DNA from: Thermoflexales bacterium
GTDB lineage: Bacteria > Chloroflexota > Anaerolineae > Fen-1058
Assembly: GCA_030834835.1 (NCBI GenBank)
Contig: JAUQXD010000230.1
Span: forward strand, 1 to 21,465
Length of the DNA stretch: 21,465 nt
Direction: 5' to 3'
Positions 8,901 through 16,725 of this stretch are shown one piece after another. The position numbers and the translations under genes are program-made. How positions within the stretch are numbered: position 1 is the first letter of the stretch; every line of letters starts with the position of its first letter. The notes under the pieces are model-generated. The model searched no databases and was not told the DNA's origin. It saw only the letters and a list, made by a program, of their open reading frames with translations.

Positions 8901-10298
8901 TCAATGTTTGAGAAGAGGCAGGTATAGCCTGGGCGTTAAGGGCAATGGGGTTTGACCCCAGGCAGGTCGGCCGGCGTCGTCGGCGAGCTTGTGCAGGTCT
9001 GAGCCGTCGCGGTTCATGATCCACAGGCTCCCGTTCGTATCCAATGGGTAGACGGCGCGCTCGAAGACGATTCGCTGGCCGTCGGGCGAGATGCTAAGTC
9101 CGCGCGCGCCGCCGTCGCTGCTTTCGTCCCACAGGGCGGGGGTCAACCGCGTGATCTCTTGCGTCGCAAAGTTGTACTCAAAGATGTCTGAGCATATGTC
9201 CAGCGGGACCCACTGCAGGCTGAAGAGGAAACCGGACCCATCAGGCAGCCATTCGACGTCGTGTATATACTGGCCAGAATAATCGGGGACGAGCACCAGC
9301 TGCGTGCCGCCGGACGTGTCGCCCACGGTGTTCAGGTAAATCCCGCCGACGTCTTCCTTGAATATGTTCATGCCCGTGTTATAGAGATACTGATCCTTCG
9401 TGGCGGGAGTCGGGCCCCAGGCCACCAGGCTGGGCGATGCCTCCTGGATCACCGGGAGATCCACGCCTATGGAGCCGTAGGGCGGGTTAGCGGGGATCTG
9501 ACTGATGCCAGAGGCGCTTCGCATGCCATAGGCCAGGGCCGAGCCGTCGGCCTTCCAGGAGACCTTGCCAGCGCCAAACCCGCGGAAGCCGGAATACTGC
9601 ATGACAGTGAGGTTTCCTCCGGGCACCGTCTGACCGGACTGGACGTCCGCGTAGGGCGGATACGACGTGAAACGGTCCAACCCGCCGATGCCGATTGAGG
9701 GCTGCAGAACACCCGGCCCGAAATCGGCGACGTCGTCGAAGGTCACCGTGCCGAAGAAGCCGCCGAGGACGGTCTTGACGCTCGGTGCGCCCTGCACGTA
9801 GACCCATATCAGGGAGCTGGTATAGTTGTTGACGTTGACTGTCACCGAGCCCCTGGGCAGGCTGGCGAGCGCGGCGCAGGCCGGCGCGTTGGTGACGCGC
9901 CGGTAGCCGGCGCCATCGTAGCCGATGGCGTAGACGTCGCTGTCGTACCACGAGCAGGCTGCCTCGTGTTCGCTGGAGAAAGCCAGTTCACGACCGTCGG
10001 GCCGCCATGCGAGATACATCACGTTGTCCATCCCGCTCAGGCCGGGATTGGTCCACAGCACCCGGTCGCCGGTGCCGTAAGGTGAGATGACGTGGATGTC
10101 GCCCGTCGAGTGCTTCACGTAGGCGATAGTTCCCGCGTCTGTTGACGAAGCGGACTGGCTGCCAGAACCCGTATTGACTTGCATCAATGTCTCATTCGTC
10201 GTAATGAGTGCGGGCAGACTGAGATCTTCGGCCTGCGCGCTCAAGGGGGCGAGGCTGAGCAGCACGGCGAGCGTGCAGAGGACGGATAAAGCTTTCAT
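8901..10298 (-). CDS. Secreted TolB-like beta-propeller (PD40) protein
   Basis: A 465-residue exported protein. Residues 1-23 are a signal peptide (hydrophobic 5-19, AQA before ED). The rest carries WD40-like PD40 blades: LAWRPDGRELAFSS (97-109), VSWKADGSALAYG (246-258), VEWLPDGSGFLFS (348-360), LSISPDGQRIVFE (401-413) and LWIMNRDGSDLHKL (425-438). Residues about 150-205 interrupt the blade pattern with a small beta module of unknown kind. The C-terminus is PRLYLPLLKH, like that of the giant protein downstream. A good ribosome site (AAGGA) precedes the ATG by about nine bases. PD40 propellers mostly bind proteins or ligands and no enzymatic residues are evident; it may dock to the cell surface through its tail. 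The 78-aa gene ends 60 bases upstream on the same strand. Confidence 0.88.
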   Translation of the reverse strand: MKALSVLCTLAVLLSLAPLSAQAEDLSLPALITTNETLMQVNTGSGSQSASSTDAGTIAYVKHSTGDIHVISPYGTGDRVLWTNPGLSGMDNVMYLAWRPDGRELAFSSEHEAACSWYDSDVYAIGYDGAGYRRVTNAPACAALASLPRGSVTVNVNNYTSSLIWVYVQGAPSVKTVLGGFFGTVTFDDVADFGPGVLQPSIGIGGLDRFTSYPPYADVQSGQTVPGGNLTVMQYSGFRGFGAGKVSWKADGSALAYGMRSASGISQIPANPPYGSIGVDLPVIQEASPSLVAWGPTPATKDQYLYNTGMNIFKEDVGGIYLNTVGDTSGGTQLVLVPDYSGQYIHDVEWLPDGSGFLFSLQWVPLDICSDIFEYNFATQEITRLTPALWDESSDGGARGLSISPDGQRIVFERAVYPLDTNGSLWIMNRDGSDLHKLADDAGRPAWGQTPLPLTPRLYLPLLKH

Positions 10299-10336
10299 GA
10301 CATTTTCCTTCTGATTTTGTTTGAGTTACTGCTGTC

Positions 10337-10357
10337 CGCAAAACATCCCGTTTTACG
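10337..10357. other. Short stem-loop between the 78-aa gene and the propeller gene
   Basis: CGCAAAAC (10337-10344) and GTTTTACG (10350-10357) pair over 8 bp with one G-T pair around a 5-nt loop, immediately after the stop codon of the 78-aa gene. With no T-tract it is at best a weak terminator or processing site. Confidence 0.3.
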
Positions 10358-10358
10358 G

Positions 10359-10595
10359 TCATTGCTCGTCGGTAGACTGAGCCAACTTGGTGGGTGCCAG
10401 CATGTTGTGGACGATGCATCTCAGTTCGGCGCAGGTCTGAAAGGCATGTGCCTCACCGGTAACCGCATGCTGAACTCGCCCATGCCAGTCGTTCTCACTG
10501 TGCGCGTCGTTCAGCCAGACGCGGAGCAGAAAGAGTTGCGAAGGTCCGCGGTACTTGTCGCCTCGATCTGATCGGTCGGCTAAATCTGAATTCAT
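10359..10595 (-). CDS. Small conserved-looking protein of unknown function (78 aa)
   Basis: A 78-residue protein with no signal peptide or membrane segment. Its core, SQLFLLRVWLNDAHS then WHGRVQHAVTGEAHAF and a hydrophobic helix, resembles short proteins I recall from Chloroflexota with an FLLRxW...WxGxVQHxxTGExxxF pattern; no function is known to me. I chose the ATG at 10595 because GGAGG sits eight bases upstream of it. A GTG at 10625 in the same frame would place that site inside the gene. It is the first gene of the leftward group and diverges from the regulator pair, so its transcription start probably lies in the same intergenic region as the operator-like repeat. Codon use resembles real genes and the frame opposite it does not. 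Confidence 0.6.
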   Translation of the reverse strand: MNSDLADRSDRGDKYRGPSQLFLLRVWLNDAHSENDWHGRVQHAVTGEAHAFQTCAELRCIVHNMLAPTKLAQSTDEQ

Positions 10596-10629
10596 TTCAT
10601 GTGCCTCCCTCCGCCTACAATTCACTAAA

Positions 10630-10660
10630 AGATCGTTTACAGTTAACCACAGAACGATCT
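10630..10660. promoter_or_regulatory. Inverted-repeat operator candidate overlapping the regulator promoter
   Basis: AGATCGTT (10630-10637) and AACGATCT (10653-10660) are exact reverse complements separated by 15 nt, giving about 23 bp between centres (roughly two helical turns). One arm overlaps the -35 and the other touches the first base of the -10 of the rightward promoter. The site is in the divergent region between a gene starting with an XRE helix-turn-helix and the surface block. A dimeric HTH protein bound here would block the promoter, so autorepression is the likely role (inference). Confidence 0.6.
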
Positions 10661-10665
10661 ATAAT
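10636..10665 (+). promoter_or_regulatory. Sigma-70-type promoter for the regulator pair
   Basis: TTTACA (10636-10641, five of six matches to TTGACA), an 18-nt spacer, and a perfect TATAAT (10660-10665). Transcription would start near 10672 and give a leader of about 60 nt before the ATG at 10731. The leader contains a perfect 10-bp palindrome GGACGCGTCC (10697-10706) and a ribosome site AAAGGA. Confidence 0.75.
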
Positions 10666-10730
10666 GAGGTACCCAAGCGTGGTACAAAAAAGGGACAGGA
10701 CGCGTCCGCACGCAGAAAGGATATTGCGCT

Positions 10731-13268
10731 ATGTCGCAAGCGATCGCGTTCAACCACTGGCTCAAGAGTCGCCGCACTGCGCTCGACCTGACGCAATGGG
10801 ATTTGGCCGATCGTGTGGGCTGTTCCCGTGAGGCCATTCAGAAGATCGAATCGGGCACACGCCGTCCCTCCAGGCAGATCGCCGAACTGCTCATCGCGTG
10901 CCTCGAAATCCCACCGGCAGAACGTCCTGCCCTCGTGCGCTGGGCACGATTAGGTCCCGAGGCCGCCCCATCAGAATTGCCACTCGTTGCCGCTTCTTCT
11001 TCCACTGCGGCACTTATTGAATCGGCTGAATCGGCTCCACCATCCAACCTGCCAGCGCCACTCACCTCGCTGATCGGGCGTGACGAAGCGGTGGAGGCAG
11101 TGCGGCGCTCGTTGCTCCGCGACGAGGTGCGGCTGCTGACCCTGGTGGGTCCACCCGGTATCGGCAAGACCCGACTGGGCATTGCCGTCGCCGCACGCCT
11201 CGCTGAGCACTTTCGAGACGGCGTGCACTTTGTCGCGCTGGACACAGTCAATGACACCCGGCTGGTGATCACGACTATTGCCAATTCCCTGGGCCTGAAA
11301 CCGAACGTGAAGCAGCCCGTGGCAGAGGCCGTTGCCGGATATTTGCACGACAAGCATCTCCTGCTGGTGTTGGACAACTTTGAGCAGGTGCTGGACGCAG
11401 GCTCAGAGGTCCTCCAATTGTTGAGCGCTTGCCCTAATTCAAAAGTGCTTGTGACCAGCCGAGAGCCGTTGCATGCGTATGGCGAGTGTCGCTTTCGGGT
11501 GCCGCCGTTGGAACTGCCCGACCGCCAGCATCTATCAGACCCGGACGTGTTGGCGGGCCTGGCGTCGATCGTGCTCTTCTTGCAGCGCGCGCAGGCTCGC
11601 AAACCAGACTGGACTCTCACTCCGGTAAACGCCGGGACCATCGCAGATATTTGTCTCCACCTGGATGGGCTGCCACTGGCCATCGAGTTGGCCGCAGCGC
11701 GGATTGAAGAACTCTCACCGGAACAGATCCTGGCCGGGCTGGGCGACCGGCTCAAACTGTTGCGGGCCGACCTGCGTTATCTGCCGCCGCGCCAGCAAAC
11801 GTTAAGAGGCGCGATTGATTGGAGCTATCATCTGCTAACACTCGGAGAACGCACGCTGTTTCGTCGGCTTAGTGCATTTGTTGGTGGATGCAATCTGGCG
11901 GCCGTACAGGCGGTCTGCAATGCCCACCAGGACTTACCGTTTGAGCCACAAGCAGGGATTACGGCGTTGAGCAGCAAGAGTTTGCTGTATCGCGAGACGG
12001 GAGTGGAGGACGAGCCGCGGTGGCGGATGCTGGAGAGCATTCGCGAATATGCCCGAGAGCGGTTGGAGTCGAGCGGTGAAGCGCCCGAGATCCATCGGCT
12101 TCAGGCCGAATACTATGCCATGTTGGCCGAAACATTTCGGGCGCATCTGGATGGACCAGAAGAGTTGCCGTGGCTCGACTGCCTTGATCAAGATCATGAC
12201 AACCTGCGCGCGGCGCTCGATTGGGCAATCGCTCAAAGTCTCACTGAGATAGCCTTGCGCCTGAGCACGGCCGCGTGGCCATTCTGGTGGCGACGTGGCT
12301 ATGTCAGCGAAGGGCGCCGTTGGCTGAATGCAGTGTTGTCATTGCCTGGCGACGGCGTTGCTGATCTACTTCGGGCCAAAGCGTTCCATGCTGCAGGTGC
12401 ATTAGCGCGCGTTCAGAGTGATTTCGACTCGGCCAAACAATTCCACCAACAGGCGCTGATACTGCGCCGCAGAGTGGGCGACCACAAGGGAATTGCCGCT
12501 TCGCTCAACAGCCTGGGCATTCCGCTAATGTTTGAAGGACACTATGCGGAAGCCGAAGTCCTCTTTCAGGAAAGCCTGAACGCCTATCGGGAGTTGGGTC
12601 TCAAAGCACCGGCGCTTATGCCGCTCAATAACCTGGCAGTCACGGTCATGTACCAGGGCGACTATGAGCGAGCACAGCAATTGCATGAAGAGGCTTTAGG
12701 GTTGTATCGAGAATTGCAGGACCGACAGGGCATGGCCGGCTCGTTGGGCAATCTGGGCGACGTGCTGCGTTACCAGGGCAACTACGCGCGCGCCCGACAA
12801 GTGCTGGAAGAGAGCCTGTCGATCTTTCGCGAAGCGCGCAGCAAGCAAGACATTGCGATAACGTTGGACAGTCTGGCCCGTGTCGATCTGGCGACTGGCC
12901 ATATCGATTGCGCTGTGTTGGCGCTGGCCGAAAGCTTGACACTGAATCGTGAAGTAGGCGACAAAATGGCGATTGCCGATAACCTGGAGGGTCTGGCTGC
13001 GGCGATCTGTGCCCAGGCCGATCGGCTTCAAACGCTCGACGCAAGCATCTGTGCTGCGGTCCGATGGCTGGCCGCCGCCGATAGGTTGCGGGGCGCGATC
13101 GGTTCACCGCGCTCGCCCACAGAATGTGCGGAAGTTGATCGCGTTGTGGCGCAACTGCGGGATCAACTCACGCCCGATACGTTCCGCGTCGAATGGTGTC
13201 ACGGTGAAACGATGTCGGCCCAACAGGCGGTCGAAGAGGCGCTGGCTCACCTGGAGCAAACGGCATGA
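10731..13268 (+). CDS. XRE-HTH / NB-ARC STAND ATPase with TPR repeats, copy 1
   Basis: An 845-residue cytoplasmic signal-transducing ATPase. Residues 5-65 are an XRE-type helix-turn-helix (RTALDLTQWDLADRVGCS, then SREAIQKIESGTRRPS). A linker leads to an NB-ARC/AAA-like core: LTSLIGRD at 111-118, Walker A GPPGIGKT at 140-147, Walker B LLLVLDNFE at 210-218, the TSRE element at 242-245, and GLPLAIELAA at 313-322. A winged-helix segment follows (about 355-440, ending RMLESIREYARERL). Residues about 550-790 are TPR-like helical repeats (SLNSLGIPLMFEGHYAEAE and PLNNLAVTVMYQGDYERAQ are typical). In such proteins the TPRs sense a signal and ATP binding releases the HTH, which here would act on DNA. 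Its stop overlaps the next start by ATGA. It is preceded by a strong promoter and operator candidate, which suggests autoregulation. An antiviral STAND role is possible but no effector nuclease is fused. Confidence 0.88.
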   Translation: MSQAIAFNHWLKSRRTALDLTQWDLADRVGCSREAIQKIESGTRRPSRQIAELLIACLEIPPAERPALVRWARLGPEAAPSELPLVAASSSTAALIESAESAPPSNLPAPLTSLIGRDEAVEAVRRSLLRDEVRLLTLVGPPGIGKTRLGIAVAARLAEHFRDGVHFVALDTVNDTRLVITTIANSLGLKPNVKQPVAEAVAGYLHDKHLLLVLDNFEQVLDAGSEVLQLLSACPNSKVLVTSREPLHAYGECRFRVPPLELPDRQHLSDPDVLAGLASIVLFLQRAQARKPDWTLTPVNAGTIADICLHLDGLPLAIELAAARIEELSPEQILAGLGDRLKLLRADLRYLPPRQQTLRGAIDWSYHLLTLGERTLFRRLSAFVGGCNLAAVQAVCNAHQDLPFEPQAGITALSSKSLLYRETGVEDEPRWRMLESIREYARERLESSGEAPEIHRLQAEYYAMLAETFRAHLDGPEELPWLDCLDQDHDNLRAALDWAIAQSLTEIALRLSTAAWPFWWRRGYVSEGRRWLNAVLSLPGDGVADLLRAKAFHAAGALARVQSDFDSAKQFHQQALILRRRVGDHKGIAASLNSLGIPLMFEGHYAEAEVLFQESLNAYRELGLKAPALMPLNNLAVTVMYQGDYERAQQLHEEALGLYRELQDRQGMAGSLGNLGDVLRYQGNYARARQVLEESLSIFREARSKQDIAITLDSLARVDLATGHIDCAVLALAESLTLNREVGDKMAIADNLEGLAAAICAQADRLQTLDASICAAVRWLAAADRLRGAIGSPRSPTECAEVDRVVAQLRDQLTPDTFRVEWCHGETMSAQQAVEEALAHLEQTA

Positions 13269-15982
13269 ACGACATCGTCTCGTTCGGGGCGTGGCTCAAG
13301 CTCCGCCGAACTGCGCTCGACCTGACGCAATGGGATCTGGCCGAGCGGGTGGGCTGTTCCCGCGAGGCCATTCAGAAGATCGAATCAGGCACACGTCGTC
13401 CCTCCAGGCAGATCGCCGAACTGCTCATCGCGTGCCTCGACATTCCACCGGAAGAACGCCCCACCTTCGTGCGCTGGGCAAGATTGGGACCCGAAGCAGC
13501 TCCTCCTGAACTGCCGCGCGCCTCCACTCCTCCCTCCACTACTGTGGCGTCCGTTGAAGCGATTGTCCCCACACCACCATCCAACTTGCCGGCTCCGCTC
13601 ACCTCGCTGATCGGGCGTGACGAAGAGGTGGAGGCAGTGCGGCGCTCTTTGCTCCGCGACGAGGTGCGGCTGCTGACCCTGGTCGGCCCACCCGGCATCG
13701 GCAAGACCCGGCTGAGCATTGCCGTCGCCGCACGCCTCGCTGAGCACTTTCGAGACGGCGTGTACTTTGTCGCGCTGGACACGGTCAATGACACCCAGCT
13801 AGTGATCGCGGCCATTGGCAAATCATTGGGCCTCAAACCAAGCGAGAAGCAGTCCATAGTGGAGGCTGTGACCGGATATTTGCACGATAAGCAGATCCTG
13901 CTGGTGTTGGACAACTTTGAGCAGGTGCTGGATGCCGGACATCAGATTCTGCAATTGCTCAGCGCCTGTCCGGGCTTGAAGGCGTTAGTGACCAGCCGGG
14001 AGCCACTGCACGCCTATGGCGAGTGCCGCTTTCAGGTGCCGCCGTTGGAACTGCCCGACCGCCAGCGTCTGCCCGACCGAGACGTGCTGGCTGGTTTGGC
14101 TTCGATTGCCCTCTTTACGCAGCGTGCCCAGGCGCGCAAACCAGATTGGCTCTCCTCCCCGGCTCACATCGGGACTATCGCGGCCATTTGTCTTCATTTG
14201 GACGGGCTGCCTTTGGCGATCGAGCTGGCCGCGGCACGGATTGAGGACCTCGCGCCGGAACAGATCTTGGCTGGCCTGGGCGACCGGCTCAAACTTCTCA
14301 AGGGCGATTTGCGCTATCTGCCGCCGCGCCAGCAGACTTTAAGAGGAGCGATTGATTGGAGCTATCATCTTCTGACCGTCGGAGAAAAAACACTTTTTCG
14401 CCGGCTGAGTGTATTCGTGGGGGGATGCAATCTGGCGGCGGTGCAAGCGGTCTGCAACGCCAACCTCCCATTTGAGGTGCCAGAGGGTCTTGCGGCCCTA
14501 GTCACCAAGAGTTTGCTGTATCGCGAGGTGGGGGTGGAGGGCGAGCCGCGGTGGAGGGTGCTGGAGAGCATTCGCGAATATGCCCGGGAGAAATTGGAGG
14601 TGAGCGGGGAAGCCTTGACGATCCATCGAACTCATGCTGCGTACTATGCCACGTTGGCGGAAGCGGCCGAGCCTAAATTGCGTGGCGCCGAGCAGTTGGC
14701 CTGGCTAGATCGTTTGGAGAATGAGCATGAGAATTTGCGCGCCGCGTTTGAATGGTCGTTGAGAGACCGAGCGTACGATGCCCAGGAATCAGTCCGATTG
14801 ACCGGCGCTCTCTATCCATTCTGGAAACGGCGTGCTCATTGGAGTGAAGGACGCGACTGGCTCAAGCGCGCCCTGGCGCAGTCCGCCGATTCGCAGGTGA
14901 CGCGAGAGCGGGTCAAGGCGCTCAACGCCGCAGTGCTTTTGGCCGCAGATCAGGCTGACACGGAGCCAGCATGGCAACTGGCGCAAGACAACCTGGCGCT
15001 TTCGCGGGAGCTCGGGGATGTGGGTAGTATTGCTCGCTCGCTCAATTCTCTCGGCTTTCTACTGTGGAAAAAAAAGGATTTCGCTGCCGCTCGCGCATCC
15101 TGCGAGCGAGCATTGAGATTATGCTGTGAACTAGGTGACAGACTCACAGTCGCAGACTCGCTGCACAATCTGAGCCATATCGCTATCAACCAGGGCGATT
15201 ATGAAACAGCACAGATTTATTGTAGCGAAGCGGCAACGATCTATCGAGAGGTTGAGGATGAAATCGGCCTTGACGATGCGCTAGGCGACCTGGGACTCGT
15301 GGCTTATCTACGGGATGATCATGCGACAGCGCGTCCGTATCTTGAGGAAAGCCTGGCGCGATTCCGGCGAGCCGCCAGCGTGCCCGGTGTTGTATCTGCG
15401 CTAAACCGGTTGGGCGATCTGGCGCGGTGTCAGGGCGATTACGCCCAGGCTGAGAGGCTCTATGCCGAATGTGTCGCGTTGTATCGAGATTCAGGCGACA
15501 AGGATGAGTTTCCCAGTTTGCTTCACAATCTGGCTTATGCGGTGCTGCATCGGGGCGATTGTGCACAGGCGCTAGGTTTGTTCAATGCGGGACTGGCCAT
15601 ACAGCACGAGATGGGCAACCAGGCCGGCATTGTCGAATGCCTGGCTGGAATCGCCAGTGTGGTGATCGCGCAGGGCAAGGCCCAACAAGGAGCGCAACTG
15701 CTCAGCGCCGTCGAGGTGCTGCGTGAAGCGAGTGGCAGCGCTTGGTGGCCGGCTGATCGCATCGAATATGAGCACAGCCTGGCTCTCTTGCATCAATCGC
15801 TCAGTGAGAGGGCCTTGGCGGCGGCATGGGACGAGGGACGGGGCCGGCCCTGGGAAGAGGCCGTGGCCGACGTTCTGCCGATCAACGCTCAACATTTCTC
15901 TAGATCGCACACAGTTAATTGCCCGCTGAACGCCGGGGATCGGACCATCGAGGTTGCCGGGACTTTCGAGGAGACTGGGTAA
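13265..15982 (+). CDS. XRE-HTH / NB-ARC STAND ATPase with TPR repeats, copy 2
   Basis: A 905-residue paralogue of the preceding protein with the same order: HTH at 5-65, LTSLIGRD at 112-119, Walker A GPPGIGKT at 141-148, Walker B LLVLDNFE at 212-219, TSRE at 243-246, GLPLAIELAA at 314-323, winged-helix end RVLESIREYAREKL at 431-444, and TPR-like repeats at about 550-800 (SLNSLGFLLWKKKDFAAAR, SLHNLSHIAINQGDYETAQ, ALNRLGDLARCQGDYAQAE). Up to about residue 445 the two proteins are very alike, and long runs of their DNA are almost identical even at synonymous sites. The C-terminal TPR part is clearly different and longer, so the two probably sense different inputs with the same output domain. The ATGA overlap with copy 1 indicates translational coupling. 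The last 30 residues, after the usual AW-EG-PW-EA end, look unrelated to the family. Confidence 0.88.
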   Translation: MNDIVSFGAWLKLRRTALDLTQWDLAERVGCSREAIQKIESGTRRPSRQIAELLIACLDIPPEERPTFVRWARLGPEAAPPELPRASTPPSTTVASVEAIVPTPPSNLPAPLTSLIGRDEEVEAVRRSLLRDEVRLLTLVGPPGIGKTRLSIAVAARLAEHFRDGVYFVALDTVNDTQLVIAAIGKSLGLKPSEKQSIVEAVTGYLHDKQILLVLDNFEQVLDAGHQILQLLSACPGLKALVTSREPLHAYGECRFQVPPLELPDRQRLPDRDVLAGLASIALFTQRAQARKPDWLSSPAHIGTIAAICLHLDGLPLAIELAAARIEDLAPEQILAGLGDRLKLLKGDLRYLPPRQQTLRGAIDWSYHLLTVGEKTLFRRLSVFVGGCNLAAVQAVCNANLPFEVPEGLAALVTKSLLYREVGVEGEPRWRVLESIREYAREKLEVSGEALTIHRTHAAYYATLAEAAEPKLRGAEQLAWLDRLENEHENLRAAFEWSLRDRAYDAQESVRLTGALYPFWKRRAHWSEGRDWLKRALAQSADSQVTRERVKALNAAVLLAADQADTEPAWQLAQDNLALSRELGDVGSIARSLNSLGFLLWKKKDFAAARASCERALRLCCELGDRLTVADSLHNLSHIAINQGDYETAQIYCSEAATIYREVEDEIGLDDALGDLGLVAYLRDDHATARPYLEESLARFRRAASVPGVVSALNRLGDLARCQGDYAQAERLYAECVALYRDSGDKDEFPSLLHNLAYAVLHRGDCAQALGLFNAGLAIQHEMGNQAGIVECLAGIASVVIAQGKAQQGAQLLSAVEVLREASGSAWWPADRIEYEHSLALLHQSLSERALAAAWDEGRGRPWEEAVADVLPINAQHFSRSHTVNCPLNAGDRTIEVAGTFEETG

Positions 15983-16102
15983 CGGATCTTGGCCAACGCT
16001 TCCGGAGCCGAAGAAATTGATCCGACAGTCGATTGAGGATAGTCTCCCTGGCGAGTGTTGGTCGACTACAATCGAACTAACTTCACTGAGTCAGAGGGCA
16101 CG

Positions 16103-16237
16103 ATGTCAAGATTAGTCCAGCCAGGCGATTTCTGTCCCAATCCAGACTGTGCTGATGACGGTAAGCGACGTGGCGCAACTCAACGGAATATCATCAAGGT
16201 CGGGCGAGCGCGCAACGGCCAACTACGGCATCAATAA
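16103..16237 (+). pseudogene. Transposase zinc-ribbon stub (IS1-like N-terminus)
   Basis: A 44-residue open frame with GAGGG just before its ATG encodes an N-terminal zinc knuckle (CPNPDC at residues 11-16), then RNIIKVGRARNGQLR. This is the pattern of the zinc-ribbon N-terminus of IS1-like transposases, which normally continues with a second C-x2-C pair. Here it stops just before that pair (RHQ then TAA), where the left end of an IS5-like remnant begins. It is a truncated leftover; the exact IS family is uncertain. Confidence 0.55.
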
Positions 16238-16540
16238 ACCTCTTGCATAAGTCGTAATTGTGTCATAAGGGGCGAATGCTATGTGAAACCGTTCAAACCC
16301 TGAGTGATGCCGACTTCAAACGCTCGACGGGTGTCCGACGCCCGACCTTTGATCTGATGTTGACCGTGGTTGAACACGGGCTGCGGGACTTTGGCCGACC
16401 GCCGAAACTAAGTCGCGCCGATCAGTTGTTGATGACGTTGATGTATTGGCGCGAATATCGCACGGAGTTTCACATTGGCCTGACCTACGGCGTCAGCGAG
16501 TCGACGGTCTGTCGGACAATCCGCAAGTTGGCTGATTGCC
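16238..16540 (+). pseudogene. IS5-like transposase, N-terminal remnant
   Basis: Translating from a TTG at 16258 (or the in-frame ATG at 16276), about 92 residues match the HTH-containing N-terminus of IS5-group transposases of the DDE_Tnp_4 type: DADFKRSTGVRRPTFDLM, GRPPKLSRADQLLMTLMYW, REYRTEFHIGLTYGVSEST, VCRTIRKLAD. The DDE catalytic domain is absent. After about 16535 the frame continues to 16629 with unrelated residues. The start of the element is probably near 16238, where CCTCTTGCATAAGT resembles an IS5-type terminal repeat (inference); this is also where the zinc-ribbon stub breaks off, so the element seems to have inserted into the earlier transposase gene and then been truncated. 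Confidence 0.75.
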
Positions 16541-16725
16541 AAACGCGCAGCCAGTGTGAAGGTTTGAACAAGATCGGTACAGCTGGCTGGCGATTGAACC
16601 ATCGAGCGTTGGCACGAGTAGTGCTATAGCTTGCTCGGAGCCGGGTATCCCGCGCCCGAGACAGCGTAGCCCGAATTACAGGGGAATGATCAACCAGACA
16701 GCAAGACTTGCTCCGGGAGGCAGAT

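Noticed and set aside
10838..11755. 305-codon minus-strand frame inside the first STAND gene (and 13372-13914 in the second)
   Set aside because: Antisense shadows of GC-rich coding sequence; the S/R-rich product is the mirror of the real gene, and the two resemble each other only because the sense genes do.
10731..15982. Calling the STAND pair an antiphage system
   Set aside because: Architecture is HTH plus NB-ARC plus TPR with no nuclease, protease, TIR or membrane effector; a regulator role fits better, although defence cannot be excluded.
16708..16725. TTG start for the MBL hydrolase
   Set aside because: The GGGAGG ribosome site lies between this TTG and the GTG at 16726, so the GTG is the better start.
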